Shown here: in pieces, positions 1 to 8,552 of the stretch
How positions within the stretch are numbered: the first letter of the stretch is position 1
Layout: each line of letters opens with the position of its first letter
DNA from: Desulfofustis limnaeus
GTDB lineage: Bacteria > Desulfobacterota > Desulfobulbia > Desulfobulbales > Desulfocapsaceae
NCBI RefSeq assembly: GCF_023169885.1
Contig: NZ_AP025516.1
Location: forward strand, 3,079,501-3,143,500
Reading direction: 5' to 3'
DNA: 64,000 nucleotides
Translations under genes and position numbers: made by a program
The notes under the pieces: model-generated
Told to the model about the DNA's origin: nothing
Databases searched by the model: none
The model's input: the letters and a program-made list of their open reading frames with translations, nothing else

Positions 1-1
1 T

Positions 2-823
2 CCTGTAATCGTCTTAGTAACCGCACTTCTGCTCTCATCATTTTCAGGTCTTGCATGCTTGGCCAGTGACTTGGATGGCTTCACCGGGCAGAAAGGCACC
101 CTGAAGATCGCCGGAGGAACGGCCCATATCCCGGTCATGAAAGATGCCGCCCAGGCGGTCATGGAAATGAACCCGGAGATCAAGATCACTATTGCCGGCG
201 GTGGTTCCGGAGTCGGCATCAAACAGGTCGGCGAAGGGATTATCGATATCGGCAACGCCGGCAGGGAAGCGACCACCGCGGAATTGGAGACTTTCGGCCT
301 GACCATGATCCGCTGGGCCATAGATGGTGTCGCTGTGGCGGTCAACCCGAAGAACCCGGTGCACGCGCTCACCTCCGAGCAGCTGCGAGATATCTTCGCC
401 GGCCGAGTAACCACCTGGAAAGACGTGGGCGGAGAGGATCGCCAGATCAACCTTTACACCCGAGATGAGGCCAGTGGCACCCGCGAGGTATTCTGGACAA
501 AGGCGATCAAAAAGGAAGTCATCGACACCAAGGCGAACGTGGTTGTTTCCAATGGCGCCATGAAAACCGCCATCGCCAATGACCCCTACGCCATCGGCTA
601 TGTTTCGGTGGGACACATCGACGAGACGGTCGCCCCGGTGACTTTGGATGGCATCACCCCGTCTTTAGAAACCGTCAAAAACGGTGACTACAAAGTCGCC
701 CGCGGCCTGTTCAGCCTGACCAAGGGTGATCCGCAAGGACTTGCCAAGCTCTTTCTTGAATACTTGCTCAGTCCCTCCGGGCAGGACATCGTTGTCGAGA
801 AGGGATTTATCTCAGTCCAGTGA
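2..823 (+). CDS. pstS: Phosphate ABC transporter substrate-binding protein PstS-like (5' partial)
   Basis: Periplasmic phosphate-binding component of a Pst-type importer. The reading frame is already open at the left edge, and the first visible codons encode a hydrophobic stretch ending in SGLACLAS, the end of a signal peptide (possibly a lipobox), so the true start lies outside the window. The mature part shows family features: a glycine-rich GGGSGVGIKQ segment, the IGNAGRE motif and TRDEASGTREVFW, which matches the anion-binding loop of PstS-type proteins. The stop codon overlaps the pstC GTG start by 4 nt. Family and operon context make the role secure; specificity for phosphate rather than a related oxyanion is inferred. 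Confidence 0.88.
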   Translation, partial: PVIVLVTALLLSSFSGLACLASDLDGFTGQKGTLKIAGGTAHIPVMKDAAQAVMEMNPEIKITIAGGGSGVGIKQVGEGIIDIGNAGREATTAELETFGLTMIRWAIDGVAVAVNPKNPVHALTSEQLRDIFAGRVTTWKDVGGEDRQINLYTRDEASGTREVFWTKAIKKEVIDTKANVVVSNGAMKTAIANDPYAIGYVSVGHIDETVAPVTLDGITPSLETVKNGDYKVARGLFSLTKGDPQGLAKLFLEYLLSPSGQDIVVEKGFISVQ

Positions 824-1671
824 GGAAAGCGGATTCACGGCAGGAGTCGATCCTCCTGGCTGCCACCATCGGCAGCGGGACGCTGGTGATTGGCGTCTTC
901 TTCCTCATGCTGCATCTGGGCTGGCCGCTGCTCGTCAGCGGCCAGTTTTTTTCCTTGCTTTTCCAGGAATGGCGGCCGGCTGAAGGGATATACGGCATTT
1001 ACCCGATGCTGGTGGGCAGTATCGCCATTTCCCTGCTGGCCCTTGTCATCTCGCTTCCCATCAGTCTCGGTGCCGCCTTTTCGGCCACTTTGCTGGCCCC
1101 GTTCTGGGCACGCTCATTTTTGCTGCTGCTGGTCAGGTATATGGCCGGCATCCCGACCGTGGTCTACGGCTTCGTCGCCGTTTTTTTCCTGGTCCCGTTC
1201 ATGCGTGAACATGTTACCGGCGGCTCCGGGTTCACCATCCTTGCAGCAGCCATCGTTCTGGCAATCCTTATCAGCCCCACCATGATCATTTTTTTCGTGA
1301 ACGGGTTGAACAGTGTCTCCAGGAGCCACCGTTTGGCCGTCGACGCCCTGGGAGGCAGACCCACGCAGAAATTGCTCTATCTGCTCATTCCCCAGGCTTG
1401 GCCTTCTCTAGCCGCCGGAACGATCATGGGGCTTGGACGAGCCATGGGAGACACCTTGATCAGCCTGATGGTGGCCGGCAACAGCATAGCCGTGCCGGAA
1501 ACCGTCACCGATTCGGCACGAACCTTGACCGCTCATATCGCGCTGGTTATCGCCGCTGATTTTTCCGGCATGGAATTCATGTCAATCTTTTCCTGCGGGA
1601 TTGTCCTGTATATCTTCACCGTACTTTCTGTCGGCGTTATCCGTTTAAGTACCGGTAATAAAATCGAATAA
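820..1671 (+). CDS. pstC: Phosphate ABC transporter permease PstC
   Basis: Inner-membrane permease subunit, 283 residues, with about six hydrophobic segments. The cytoplasmic EAA-type loop is visible near residues 175-210 (DALGGRPTQKLLYLLIPQA followed by GLGRAMGDT), which contacts the ATPase. It starts at a GTG that overlaps the pstS stop (GTGA), the usual sign of translational coupling. It is shorter than E. coli PstC (about 319 aa), mostly at the N-terminus. The next gene begins 3 nt after its stop. It pairs with PstA to form the translocation channel. Confidence 0.9.
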   Translation: MRKADSRQESILLAATIGSGTLVIGVFFLMLHLGWPLLVSGQFFSLLFQEWRPAEGIYGIYPMLVGSIAISLLALVISLPISLGAAFSATLLAPFWARSFLLLLVRYMAGIPTVVYGFVAVFFLVPFMREHVTGGSGFTILAAAIVLAILISPTMIIFFVNGLNSVSRSHRLAVDALGGRPTQKLLYLLIPQAWPSLAAGTIMGLGRAMGDTLISLMVAGNSIAVPETVTDSARTLTAHIALVIAADFSGMEFMSIFSCGIVLYIFTVLSVGVIRLSTGNKIE

Positions 1672-1674
1672 TCC

Positions 1675-2553
1675 ATGCGCTGGCTCGCTGAACGATTCAT
1701 CATCGGACTATCTTTGATCAGTACGGCCCTGCTTTTTCTCTGCGTCGTCGTGGTGACCACCTCTGTTTTCTGGCGTGGGCTGGACGCTTACAACCTCCAG
1801 TTGATTTTCGGCACTGTCAACCCGCTCGATGCGCTGCTCGGCAGAAAACCGGTTTTCAACGGCCTCCTACCGGCCCTGGCCGGCACTGCGCTGCTGGTAT
1901 GCTGTGCGCTCGCCGTCGCCACTCCGGTGGGCCTGGCGACGGGAATTTATCTGGCTGAATATGCGCCGTCCCGATGGCGGGTCGTCCTTTCAGCACTCTT
2001 CGACATCCTCGCCGGCCTCCCATCAATCGTCATCGGTCTCTCCGGTTTCGCCGTCACCATCTACCTCCATCGCCTTTTTCCCGGCAGGATCGGTCCGTGT
2101 TTGCTGATTTCAGCCTTGTCGCTTGGTTTTCTGGTGCTCCCCTATATCATTCGATCCACCCAACTGGCCCTGGAGTCGGTTGAGCCGGCGGCACGATTGA
2201 CGGCACCTGCGCTTGGAGCCACCCGCTGGCAAACGATCCGACATGTGCTGCTGCCCGCATCCACGTCGCGCATCCTTGGTGGGATCATTCTCGCCATCGG
2301 CCGTGCCGCCGAAGATACGGCAGTCATCATGCTGACCGGAGTCGTTGCCTCGGCCGGCCTCCCCCGCTCGCTTCTCGAACAGTTTGAAGCCCTGCCGTTT
2401 TTCATCTATTATATCTCTTCCCAGTACAGCACCAGTGATGAACTGGAAATGGGCTTTGCCGCTTCATTTTTGCTGTTGCTACTGTGCGGTTTTTTGTTTC
2501 TGCTCGCCTTTGTGTTTGAAAAATTCCTCACACGAAACTTCTCCACCCGGTGA
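1675..2553 (+). CDS. pstA: Phosphate ABC transporter permease PstA
   Basis: Second permease subunit, 292 residues, strongly hydrophobic. The segment AGLPSIVIGLSGFA and the EAA-like loop with ALGATRWQTIRHVLLPAST followed by AIGRAAEDTAVIM are characteristic of PstA. The gene follows pstC after 3 nt and its stop overlaps the GTG start of pstB (GTGA), so all four pst genes are probably co-translated. No PhoU gene follows pstB; the next gene is on the opposite strand. Confidence 0.9.
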   Translation: MRWLAERFIIGLSLISTALLFLCVVVVTTSVFWRGLDAYNLQLIFGTVNPLDALLGRKPVFNGLLPALAGTALLVCCALAVATPVGLATGIYLAEYAPSRWRVVLSALFDILAGLPSIVIGLSGFAVTIYLHRLFPGRIGPCLLISALSLGFLVLPYIIRSTQLALESVEPAARLTAPALGATRWQTIRHVLLPASTSRILGGIILAIGRAAEDTAVIMLTGVVASAGLPRSLLEQFEALPFFIYYISSQYSTSDELEMGFAASFLLLLLCGFLFLLAFVFEKFLTRNFSTR

Positions 2554-3257
2554 TCATGGATTCTTCAGCTAAGATCATAACCAGATCCCTCACCTTCAGC
2601 TACGGCAAGCGGCTGTTGTTCGGTCCCATCGACTTGGCGCTTCCAGAAAACAACATCATCGCTGTGACTGGTCCCTCCGGTGCCGGCAAATCAACCTTTC
2701 TATCAATCTTCAACCGATTATGGGAGGAAAACGGGACCGGACACGTCAGTGGTACCGTGCTGTTGCGACTGGCAGGCACGGTGGCAGATATCTACCGTAA
2801 CGACCTTGACCTTTCCGCATTGAGACGAAAGGTCGGCATGGTTTTCCAGACACCCAACCCTCTACCGATGAGTATCCGTAAAAATGTTGCTTTTCCCCTG
2901 TTCCTGGCGGGTCGTAGGGAAGGCGAGAGAGACCATCTGGTTGAGCGGGCGCTGCAAAGGGCCCATCTCTTCGATGAGGTCAAGGACCGCCTGCACGAGG
3001 ATGCCCGTAACCTCTCGGGCGGGCAACAGCAGCGTTTGTGCATCGCCCGGGCCCTGATGCTGGAACCGGAAATTCTGCTGCTTGATGAACCGACTTCGTC
3101 TCTCGACGGCACATCGAGTGCCGGAATAGAAGCATTACTGGTTGAACTCCGGCAGACCTGCACCCTGCTCATGGTTTCCCATTATCAGGACCAAGTCCGG
3201 CGGATCGCAGATCAGGTTTTTGAAATGATCGACCAAAACCTGGTCAGAATTGCCTGA
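2550..3257 (+). CDS. pstB: Phosphate ABC transporter ATP-binding protein PstB
   Basis: Cytoplasmic ATPase of the Pst importer, 235 residues. Walker A GPSGAGKST is at residues 41-49, the ABC signature LSGGQ at 155-159 and Walker B ILLLDE at 175-180, followed by the D-loop SSLD and the switch histidine in MVSHY. It is somewhat shorter than E. coli PstB (257 aa). The GTG at 2550 overlaps the pstA stop; an in-frame ATG at 2556 is the alternative start. The downstream gene is convergent and only 33 nt away, and no clear intrinsic terminator is visible between them. Confidence 0.92.
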   Translation: MIMDSSAKIITRSLTFSYGKRLLFGPIDLALPENNIIAVTGPSGAGKSTFLSIFNRLWEENGTGHVSGTVLLRLAGTVADIYRNDLDLSALRRKVGMVFQTPNPLPMSIRKNVAFPLFLAGRREGERDHLVERALQRAHLFDEVKDRLHEDARNLSGGQQQRLCIARALMLEPEILLLDEPTSSLDGTSSAGIEALLVELRQTCTLLMVSHYQDQVRRIADQVFEMIDQNLVRIA

Positions 3258-3290
3258 ATCCTTCAGTCAAAAAATGGTGCTGAAATCAGC

Positions 3291-4160
3291 TCAGCCCTTT
3301 GAAATCTTTTGCAACAGCTCCTCGGCGGCCGACTCGATCCGGGAAATGATCTCACTCACCTGCGTGGCCGGGTTCGGATGGGCCAACTCCCCGGCACGAC
3401 GATTGATACGGGCCGCTGCCTCGGCGGCGGCTGGAACCCCCCATCCCGCCTGGATGAGAACAGCGGCGATACCGGTCACCGTGTCTCCGGTGCCGCCGAT
3501 CGGCTCCAATGCCGGTACGCTCGGAGTATCGATCACTGCCCGGATGCCCCGGCGATCGGCCACGTAATCCCTCCTCCCCTTGACCAGCAGGTACTTGGCG
3601 GCATTGGCATGACGGTAGGCCATCTCGATCATCTCGGGAACCTTTTCCTCCATATGGAGGATGAAGCCCCGGGTATAGAACGGGTGCGGCGCCTGTTCGT
3701 CGGCCAGGAAGGAGAGCTCACCAACGTCCGGGGTGAAGAGGTCGTACGAATCGGCCTGGCCGCTCATCTTGGCTACGTACATGAACCCGGCATCGGCAAT
3801 GAGCAGCGGCGTTACGTTCATCTCCCCGACCGCCAGCAGCACGCGGCCATGCCAGTCCACATCGGGCTGCAGGTAATGAAACGTGATGACCTGATGGTCG
3901 GTATGAGGCAAATGCTGAGCCAGGTGGGCATACAACCGGCGACTCCCGTCACCCCGGCCGATGTCGCCCACCAGATAAGCAAACGGAGGCGGTTGGCCGA
4001 GCACCCGACTCATGGTGGCGGCCGCGGCCAACAGGGCCGGCGTGCCCCGGTTCACGGGAAAACGGTTCCCGGCAAGTACCAGAGACTGCCGATCAAGCTC
4101 CACGTTTCCCGCTACTACCGGCACGGCCGGATCGGGTACGGTCCCTACGATGGCGAGCAT
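3291..4160 (-). CDS. YjeF C-terminal/ribokinase-like protein of the selenium cluster
   Basis: 289-residue protein of the ribokinase-like superfamily, resembling ADP/ATP-dependent NAD(P)H-hydrate dehydratase (YjeF C-terminal) proteins. The anion-hole motif near the C-terminus is clear: PIGGTGDTVTGIAAVL, with the GTGD aspartate expected as catalytic base. It is the last gene of a minus-strand operon after yedE, a TusA-like gene and a DUF3343 gene, overlapping the DUF3343 gene by 16 nt. Such proteins recur in these selenium-linked clusters but their substrate is, to my knowledge, not established; a true NADHX dehydratase function is doubtful because the YjeF N-terminal epimerase domain is absent. 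The start is the first in-frame ATG. Confidence 0.7.
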   Translation of the reverse strand: MLAIVGTVPDPAVPVVAGNVELDRQSLVLAGNRFPVNRGTPALLAAAATMSRVLGQPPPFAYLVGDIGRGDGSRRLYAHLAQHLPHTDHQVITFHYLQPDVDWHGRVLLAVGEMNVTPLLIADAGFMYVAKMSGQADSYDLFTPDVGELSFLADEQAPHPFYTRGFILHMEEKVPEMIEMAYRHANAAKYLLVKGRRDYVADRRGIRAVIDTPSVPALEPIGGTGDTVTGIAAVLIQAGWGVPAAAEAAARINRRAGELAHPNPATQVSEIISRIESAAEELLQKISKG

Positions 4161-4708
4161 TGCCGCAGCATCTCCTCATAGGCCAGGTGCAGGGCATAGC
4201 CACACAAGGTGTGACCGATCTCCCGGGGGCTCGGAACCTCGGTCAATCGCCGACCCACCAGCATCGCCGCCAGATACGGGACGTCCGGGCAACCGCCGCC
4301 GGAAATGTTGACGATAATCTGCGAACATTTTTCCACGCAGATCTTCATGTTGGCCGCCCGTACCATCAAATAGTCGCCGTAATCCACCTGCTGGAACAAG
4401 TCCACCGGCTGCAACAGGGGCCCGGTCACCGGCACCGTCTCCAGCGGTTCCAGCCCAGATTCGCTGAGGAGCCGCGCAATTTCCAACCGCTCGATCAATG
4501 GAAACTCGATCACCAGGTCACAGCCGCGTTGGATCTCGGGAGGGGGGCCCATCACCCGAACCGTCCAGCCGTGCTTTTTGAGCGTTTTCTCCGCCTGAAT
4601 GACCTCACTGGTGTTTTCAAAGACGAGGAAACCGCGATCCGCCTTGCGCCGTGAATCGCACGATACAGGCGCAGAGAAGGCCTTTCTCAATCGAGCAACA
4701 AGGGTCAC
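4145..4708 (-). CDS. DUF3343 domain protein
   Basis: 187-residue protein with a DUF3343-like segment at about residues 25-95 (GFLVFENTSEVIQAEKTLKK, then MGPPPEIQRGCDLVIEF), a small fold found beside TusA/YedF and YedE proteins in selenium-utilising bacteria. The C-terminal ~90 residues contain Cys-rich stretches (MKICVEKCSQIIVNISGGGC) that could bind a metal or selenium species; this is inference. It overlaps the TusA-like gene by 4 nt upstream and the kinase-like gene by 16 nt downstream, so the operon is tightly coupled. The role is unknown beyond the genomic association. Confidence 0.72.
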   Translation of the reverse strand: MTLVARLRKAFSAPVSCDSRRKADRGFLVFENTSEVIQAEKTLKKHGWTVRVMGPPPEIQRGCDLVIEFPLIERLEIARLLSESGLEPLETVPVTGPLLQPVDLFQQVDYGDYLMVRAANMKICVEKCSQIIVNISGGGCPDVPYLAAMLVGRRLTEVPSPREIGHTLCGYALHLAYEEMLRQCSPS

Positions 4709-4929
4709 GACACCCCTCTGCGCACGGTCAGCCGGTACCCTTCTCCATCTTGATCCACCTTCGCCACACCATAGCCCTGACTGGCTGCCGCCCGACAGAC
4801 ATTCTCCCGAGACGTATCGGTATCAACCAGGACAATCAGTTCAGCCTCTGCCCCGGCCTTGATCGCTTCCAGCGTCAGTAAGACCGGTTGCGGGCAGGAC
4901 AACCCTCGTGCGTCAATTATCGTCGCCAT
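4705..4929 (-). CDS. TusA/YedF-like sulfur (selenium) carrier protein
   Basis: 74-residue SirA/TusA-fold protein. The signature CPxP motif is at residues 12-15 (RGLSCPQPV), whose cysteine carries persulfide, or possibly selenosulfide, in the family. It lies 13 nt downstream of the YedE-like transporter gene and overlaps the DUF3343 gene by 4 nt. This corresponds to the YedE/YedF pair known from selenium-metabolism gene clusters. The size is normal for TusA and lacks the extra C-terminal domain of longer YedF proteins, which may be supplied here by the separate DUF3343 gene. Confidence 0.85.
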   Translation of the reverse strand: MATIIDARGLSCPQPVLLTLEAIKAGAEAELIVLVDTDTSRENVCRAAASQGYGVAKVDQDGEGYRLTVRRGVS

Positions 4930-4942
4930 ATTCTCCTCCTCT

Positions 4943-6034
4943 TTACGCCGTCTTGCGCATGGTGAAACCGATGAAAAGGCACACTGCCAGACCGATCACC
5001 ACTGCGGCGATACCATTGGGACCAACCCCGGCCGGAGAACTGGCCAAACCGAAATTATGGGCAAATGCGGCCCCGACCAGCATGCCGCAGACAAAAACGG
5101 CGGCATCGCCGTCGCCTTCACCGGCCATGAACAATTGCCGACCGGGGCAACCACCGGCCAGAGCAAAGGCCAACCCGGCCAGAACCATACCGGCGAAATT
5201 CCATACCTGCATGGTATGCGCCACCGGTTGTCCAGAAAATCCCGGTTTAAACTGACCGAGCACGAGATTGGCGGCAAAGGCAAACACGAGCAAGGCCAAA
5301 AATCCGCTCATCAGGTGGGTCTGTCGAAACAGAAGCAAGTCGCGGATAGCACCCATCGTGCAGAAACGACTGCGTTGGGCCAGCACCCCAATCACCAGCC
5401 CGGCGACCAGCGATACCGCCAGCGGTGCATGGGCCGCCCCCGGCCCCTTGACGCTGAAGAACAACACACCGCTCTTCGGCTCACCGGCCGCCTGGGGATT
5501 GAACAACAACAGCAGGAGAAAACCGATCATGACCAACGGCATGAGCCAGCCGACGGAGGAATACGTCTTTTGCGCCCGCCCCAGGTTGTAACCGTTCTTC
5601 AGGAAATAGGCGCCAATGCCAATGCCGGTGGCCAAACCGGCCAGGCCGAGGATGGCGTTACCGTCGCCACCGGCCAGCCGTAGCACCGCACGCCATGGAC
5701 AACCGAGGAAGACCAGGGCGCCAATCATCGCGAAAATTCCAAGGATGAAACGGGCAATCGGTGCCGAGCCGGCGCGAGGCCGGAACTCCTTGAACAGATA
5801 GGAGGAGAGTAAGGCTCCCAGAACGAATCCGATGATTTCGGGACGCAGATACTGCACCACCTCGGCCCGGTGCAGACCGAGTGCCCCGGCCAGATCACGC
5901 TCAAAGCAGGCGACGCAGATGCCCATGTTGGCCGGATTGCCCCAGTACTGAAGCAACGCGGCGAGCACTCCGATAACCGCACCAACGCTCATAATGCCCC
6001 AACGACCGGCAAAAAACCTTTTGATAATATCCAT
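4943..6034 (-). CDS. yedE: YedE-family putative selenium transporter
   Basis: 363-residue polytopic membrane protein of the YeeE/YedE family, made of two repeated halves. Conserved motifs are visible: GICVACFERDLAGALG near the N-terminus, RSRFCTMGAIRDLLLF in the middle and GGCPGRQLFMAGEGDGDA in the C-terminal half, all containing the cysteines thought to pass sulfur or selenium through the pore. It is the first gene of the operon with tusA-like, DUF3343 and kinase-like genes. Structural homologues transport thiosulfate; the selenium role here is inferred from the partners. Confidence 0.85.
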   Translation of the reverse strand: MDIIKRFFAGRWGIMSVGAVIGVLAALLQYWGNPANMGICVACFERDLAGALGLHRAEVVQYLRPEIIGFVLGALLSSYLFKEFRPRAGSAPIARFILGIFAMIGALVFLGCPWRAVLRLAGGDGNAILGLAGLATGIGIGAYFLKNGYNLGRAQKTYSSVGWLMPLVMIGFLLLLLFNPQAAGEPKSGVLFFSVKGPGAAHAPLAVSLVAGLVIGVLAQRSRFCTMGAIRDLLLFRQTHLMSGFLALLVFAFAANLVLGQFKPGFSGQPVAHTMQVWNFAGMVLAGLAFALAGGCPGRQLFMAGEGDGDAAVFVCGMLVGAAFAHNFGLASSPAGVGPNGIAAVVIGLAVCLFIGFTMRKTA

Positions 6035-6414
6035 GCTCCCTCCTCTCTCTCGGTAACAACGATGATTCCCTGAAGAACTGCAATCCTTGGTACCTCGAAA
6101 ACATGGCCTGGTCCAATATTATATATCGATAAATATTTTTATTTGCATTGAATGTACCGATATTTGACGGGGTTGGGGAGGAGCTTTCGAAAAGGGGTGG
6201 CGGACATTTCTCTCGTATAGTACCAACGAATAGAGAGAGCACTTCATATCGTTTTTTCCTATTTGACTTCCACACTCCAGCCGATCATCATACCTGTTGA
6301 ACGGTCTGCATCTCGGCCCACCTTCTAAATGCCTGGAGGCTCACGCTGAACTGCGCAGCCATCCGACAATCCCATCACCTATTCGAGACGACCAGACGCC
6401 AGGAGGGTTGACGC
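6035..6414 (-). promoter_or_regulatory. Divergent intergenic region upstream of yedE
   Basis: 380 bp without a convincing gene. An AT-rich core at about 6118-6155 contains a TATAAT on the minus strand (6118-6123 on the plus-strand scale) that could be the -10 of the yedE operon, but no good -35 precedes it. The right end holds the ribosome-binding site AGGAGGG just before the start at 6415. Confidence 0.3.
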
Positions 6415-6945
6415 ATGCTACGCTCCATTCATCTCGCGCGGGCAATCAAACGACAACTGGCTACCATGCGCCGCTCCGGAAAAAAGGGAGACCTGGCAGC
6501 CAATCAATGCGAGAGAATCCTTGCCGAACTCAAGGCCAACGGCACGGTAACCACTGGGCTATTCGCCAAGAGAACCAAAAACGGCGAATATCGGTTGAAG
6601 AACTGTATCAAATATGATCTCGGCAGCGGCTATCGGCTGGTAACGATTCGTTGCGGGGATCGACTCTATGTTCCTTTCCTGGGGACCCATGACGAAGCCG
6701 ATATCTGGCTGGAACGTCACCGAACCGATGATTTCCTGCCCAATGATCCATCTTTCCAACGGGAACCAGTCAGTTCCAGAACCGAAGCACTGCGCCATTC
6801 GCCCAACCCTGACCGCCAAGAGCAAGAGATCGTGGACCTCTACGAAGAACAACTACTCCAACGCCTCGACGAGGCAACGCTAAAATCCGTTTTCACCGGT
6901 CTCTTCCGAAGATATACCAAAACAAACGACAGCCAGCCGGGTTGA
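6415..6945 (+). CDS. Hypothetical protein with RelE/ParE-like segment
   Basis: 176-residue protein of unknown function. The central part (IKYDLGSGYRLVTIRCGDRL then FLGTHDEADIWLERHR) has the pattern of RelE/ParE-fold proteins that end in a histidine-rich strand, suggesting a toxin-like or mRNA-interferase-like fold. The extra ~70 residues at the C-terminus are charged and unrecognised. A strong ribosome-binding site (AGGAGGG, 7 nt spacing) supports the start. No antitoxin-like gene is adjacent: the upstream neighbour is divergent yedE and downstream is a MITE copy. Function is therefore uncertain. Confidence 0.6.
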   Translation: MLRSIHLARAIKRQLATMRRSGKKGDLAANQCERILAELKANGTVTTGLFAKRTKNGEYRLKNCIKYDLGSGYRLVTIRCGDRLYVPFLGTHDEADIWLERHRTDDFLPNDPSFQREPVSSRTEALRHSPNPDRQEQEIVDLYEEQLLQRLDEATLKSVFTGLFRRYTKTNDSQPG

Positions 6946-6999
6946 TCCGTTAACCAGAGCGTGATACATAACATCATACGCGTTTGTCATTATGTTGGA

Positions 7000-7140
7000 G
7001 GGGAACTTGAAAAATGAAAAATTTCGATCGAGATCGAAACGCACGAAAATTTTACCGCAGGCATATATATGATATTCCGAGTGAAAAATGTGATTGCGCA
7101 ACGATGAGGTTGGGCTAAATGGCAATTTTTTAAGGTTCCC
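7000..7140 (+). mobile_element. MITE copy 1 (IS5-derived)
   Basis: 141-bp miniature inverted-repeat element. Its left end GGGGAACTTGAAAAAT and the reverse complement of its right end GGGAACCTTAAAAAAT are imperfect inverted repeats. It is flanked by the 4-bp direct repeat TGGA (6996-6999 and 7141-7144). The interior closely matches copies at 21189-21331 (same orientation) and 60997-61139 (opposite orientation). No coding capacity. Confidence 0.85.
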
Positions 7141-7152
7141 TGGAGAATAATC

Positions 7153-7623
7153 ATGTTCACCCTCAACGTGCCCGCGTACGGCTCCCTGACCATCACCCAT
7201 TGCGTAACTGACTACACCGGAACCTTGTCCGTTGACGGCAGGGTCGTGCCGGGTGTACGAGACGGGCTGCGTGAATTGGCCAAATTGGTCGAGGTGCATG
7301 TGCTCACCTCCGACACGTTCGGTACGGCTCGGCAGGAATTAGCGGACACGCCCTGCACGCTGCACATCCTGACCGGTGAGAATCATACCGGCCAGAAGGA
7401 GACCTATGTCCAGCGACTGGGGGCCGAACAGGTCATTGCTCTGGGGAACGGCAACAATGATCGTCTGATGCTCCAAGCGGCCCGGATCGGTGTTGCCGTT
7501 ATGCTTGCCGAAGGATGCGCCGCGCAAGCGCTCAACGCGGCCGACATCCTGGTCTTCTCCCCGCTCGACGCGTTCAACCTCCTGCTCTCCCCAAACCGGC
7601 TCAAAGCGGTTCTCCGCAGCTGA
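7153..7623 (+). CDS. HAD-family hydrolase, soluble P-type-ATPase-like
   Basis: 156-residue HAD-superfamily protein resembling the isolated phosphorylation domain of P-type ATPases (COG4087-like). Motif I is TDYTGTLS with the nucleophile at D20 (normally DKTGT), motif III corresponds to the GQKETYVQRLG lysine and motif IV is GNGNNDRLML (normally GDGxND). There are no membrane segments, so it is cytoplasmic; a phosphatase role is inferred and the substrate is unknown. The start lies only 12 nt after MITE copy 1, whose flank provides the GGAG ribosome-binding site, so the gene's promoter must lie within or beyond the MITE. Confidence 0.8.
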   Translation: MFTLNVPAYGSLTITHCVTDYTGTLSVDGRVVPGVRDGLRELAKLVEVHVLTSDTFGTARQELADTPCTLHILTGENHTGQKETYVQRLGAEQVIALGNGNNDRLMLQAARIGVAVMLAEGCAAQALNAADILVFSPLDAFNLLLSPNRLKAVLRS

Positions 7624-7729
7624 AAAAGGTGCCCTGTCTCGCCCCGCAGAGTTCAGGCTGGATCTGCTTTTTCATCGCAAACGCCGTTCGTCCATGCTAG
7701 GTTCTGGCGCACCTCAAAAGGAGAACCCC

Positions 7730-8524
7730 ATGACTGCTGCTCAGTGCTGTTATTCGTTCACCGCTGCCATTGTGCGTGCGCCGTCCCACTCGGTGGTCCA
7801 CGGGCTGAGGGCGGCTGATCACGGCAACCCAGACTACCACGAACTGCTCAAGCAGCATGACGCCTATCGTGACGCCTTGCGTTCGGCAGGGCTGGAGACC
7901 ACCGTCCTGCCACCTCTGGAGGACTATCCGGACAGCATCTTTGTCGAAGATGTCGCTCTCGTTTTCAGTCAGGGAGCGATCTTGCTACGCCCAGGGGCCG
8001 CCACTCGCCAGGGCGAAAGCGAACAGATCAAGGCGACCCTCAACGAGTTGTTCGCCACGGTACTCACCATCCCCCCACCCGGTCGGGTCGATGGTGGTGA
8101 TGTTCTGGTGCTGCCGGAGGCGGTAGTGATCGGCCTCTCCGGGCGCACCGACCGGACCGGAGCCGCAGCGCTGGCCGATTGCCTTGCCGCCTTTGGCCTC
8201 CGCAGCGAAATAGCCCGTACGCCACCGGGTGGGCTGCATTTCAAGAGCGAATGTTCGCTGGTAGACGAAGAAACCGTGCTGGTCACCCGCCGCCTGGCTT
8301 CATTGACGGCCTTTGCGAAGATGCGCCGTCTGGTGGTCCCTGAAGGGGAAGAACCAGCAGCCAACGTCCTTCGCATCAACCACCTCCTGCTGGCCAGCGC
8401 CGGCTATCCCCGCACCCTCGATCTGCTCGACCAACACGGCAGCACCGTCGTTCCCCTGGAGACGAGCGAAATTGAGAAAATCGATGCCGGGCTCACCTGC
8501 ATGTCGCTGCGCTGGTACCGCTGA
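7730..8524 (+). CDS. Dimethylargininase (DDAH family)
   Basis: 264-residue amidinotransferase-fold enzyme that would hydrolyse N-omega-methylated arginines to citrulline and (di)methylamine. Visible family motifs: LEDYPDSIFVEDVALVF (substrate-binding Asp/Glu), PGRVDGGDVLVL, PPGGLHFKSECSLV carrying the catalytic His, and the C-terminal DAGLTCMSLRW whose cysteine is the nucleophile. The ATG at 7730 is chosen because AAGGAG lies 5-11 nt upstream; the frame is open further upstream but without a plausible start. It is followed 28 nt later by a thioesterase gene. Arginine deiminase-like activity on free arginine cannot be excluded. Confidence 0.85.
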   Translation: MTAAQCCYSFTAAIVRAPSHSVVHGLRAADHGNPDYHELLKQHDAYRDALRSAGLETTVLPPLEDYPDSIFVEDVALVFSQGAILLRPGAATRQGESEQIKATLNELFATVLTIPPPGRVDGGDVLVLPEAVVIGLSGRTDRTGAAALADCLAAFGLRSEIARTPPGGLHFKSECSLVDEETVLVTRRLASLTAFAKMRRLVVPEGEEPAANVLRINHLLLASAGYPRTLDLLDQHGSTVVPLETSEIEKIDAGLTCMSLRWYR

Positions 8525-8552
8525 CCCCCTTTTGTTTCCCGAGGAATTACCC

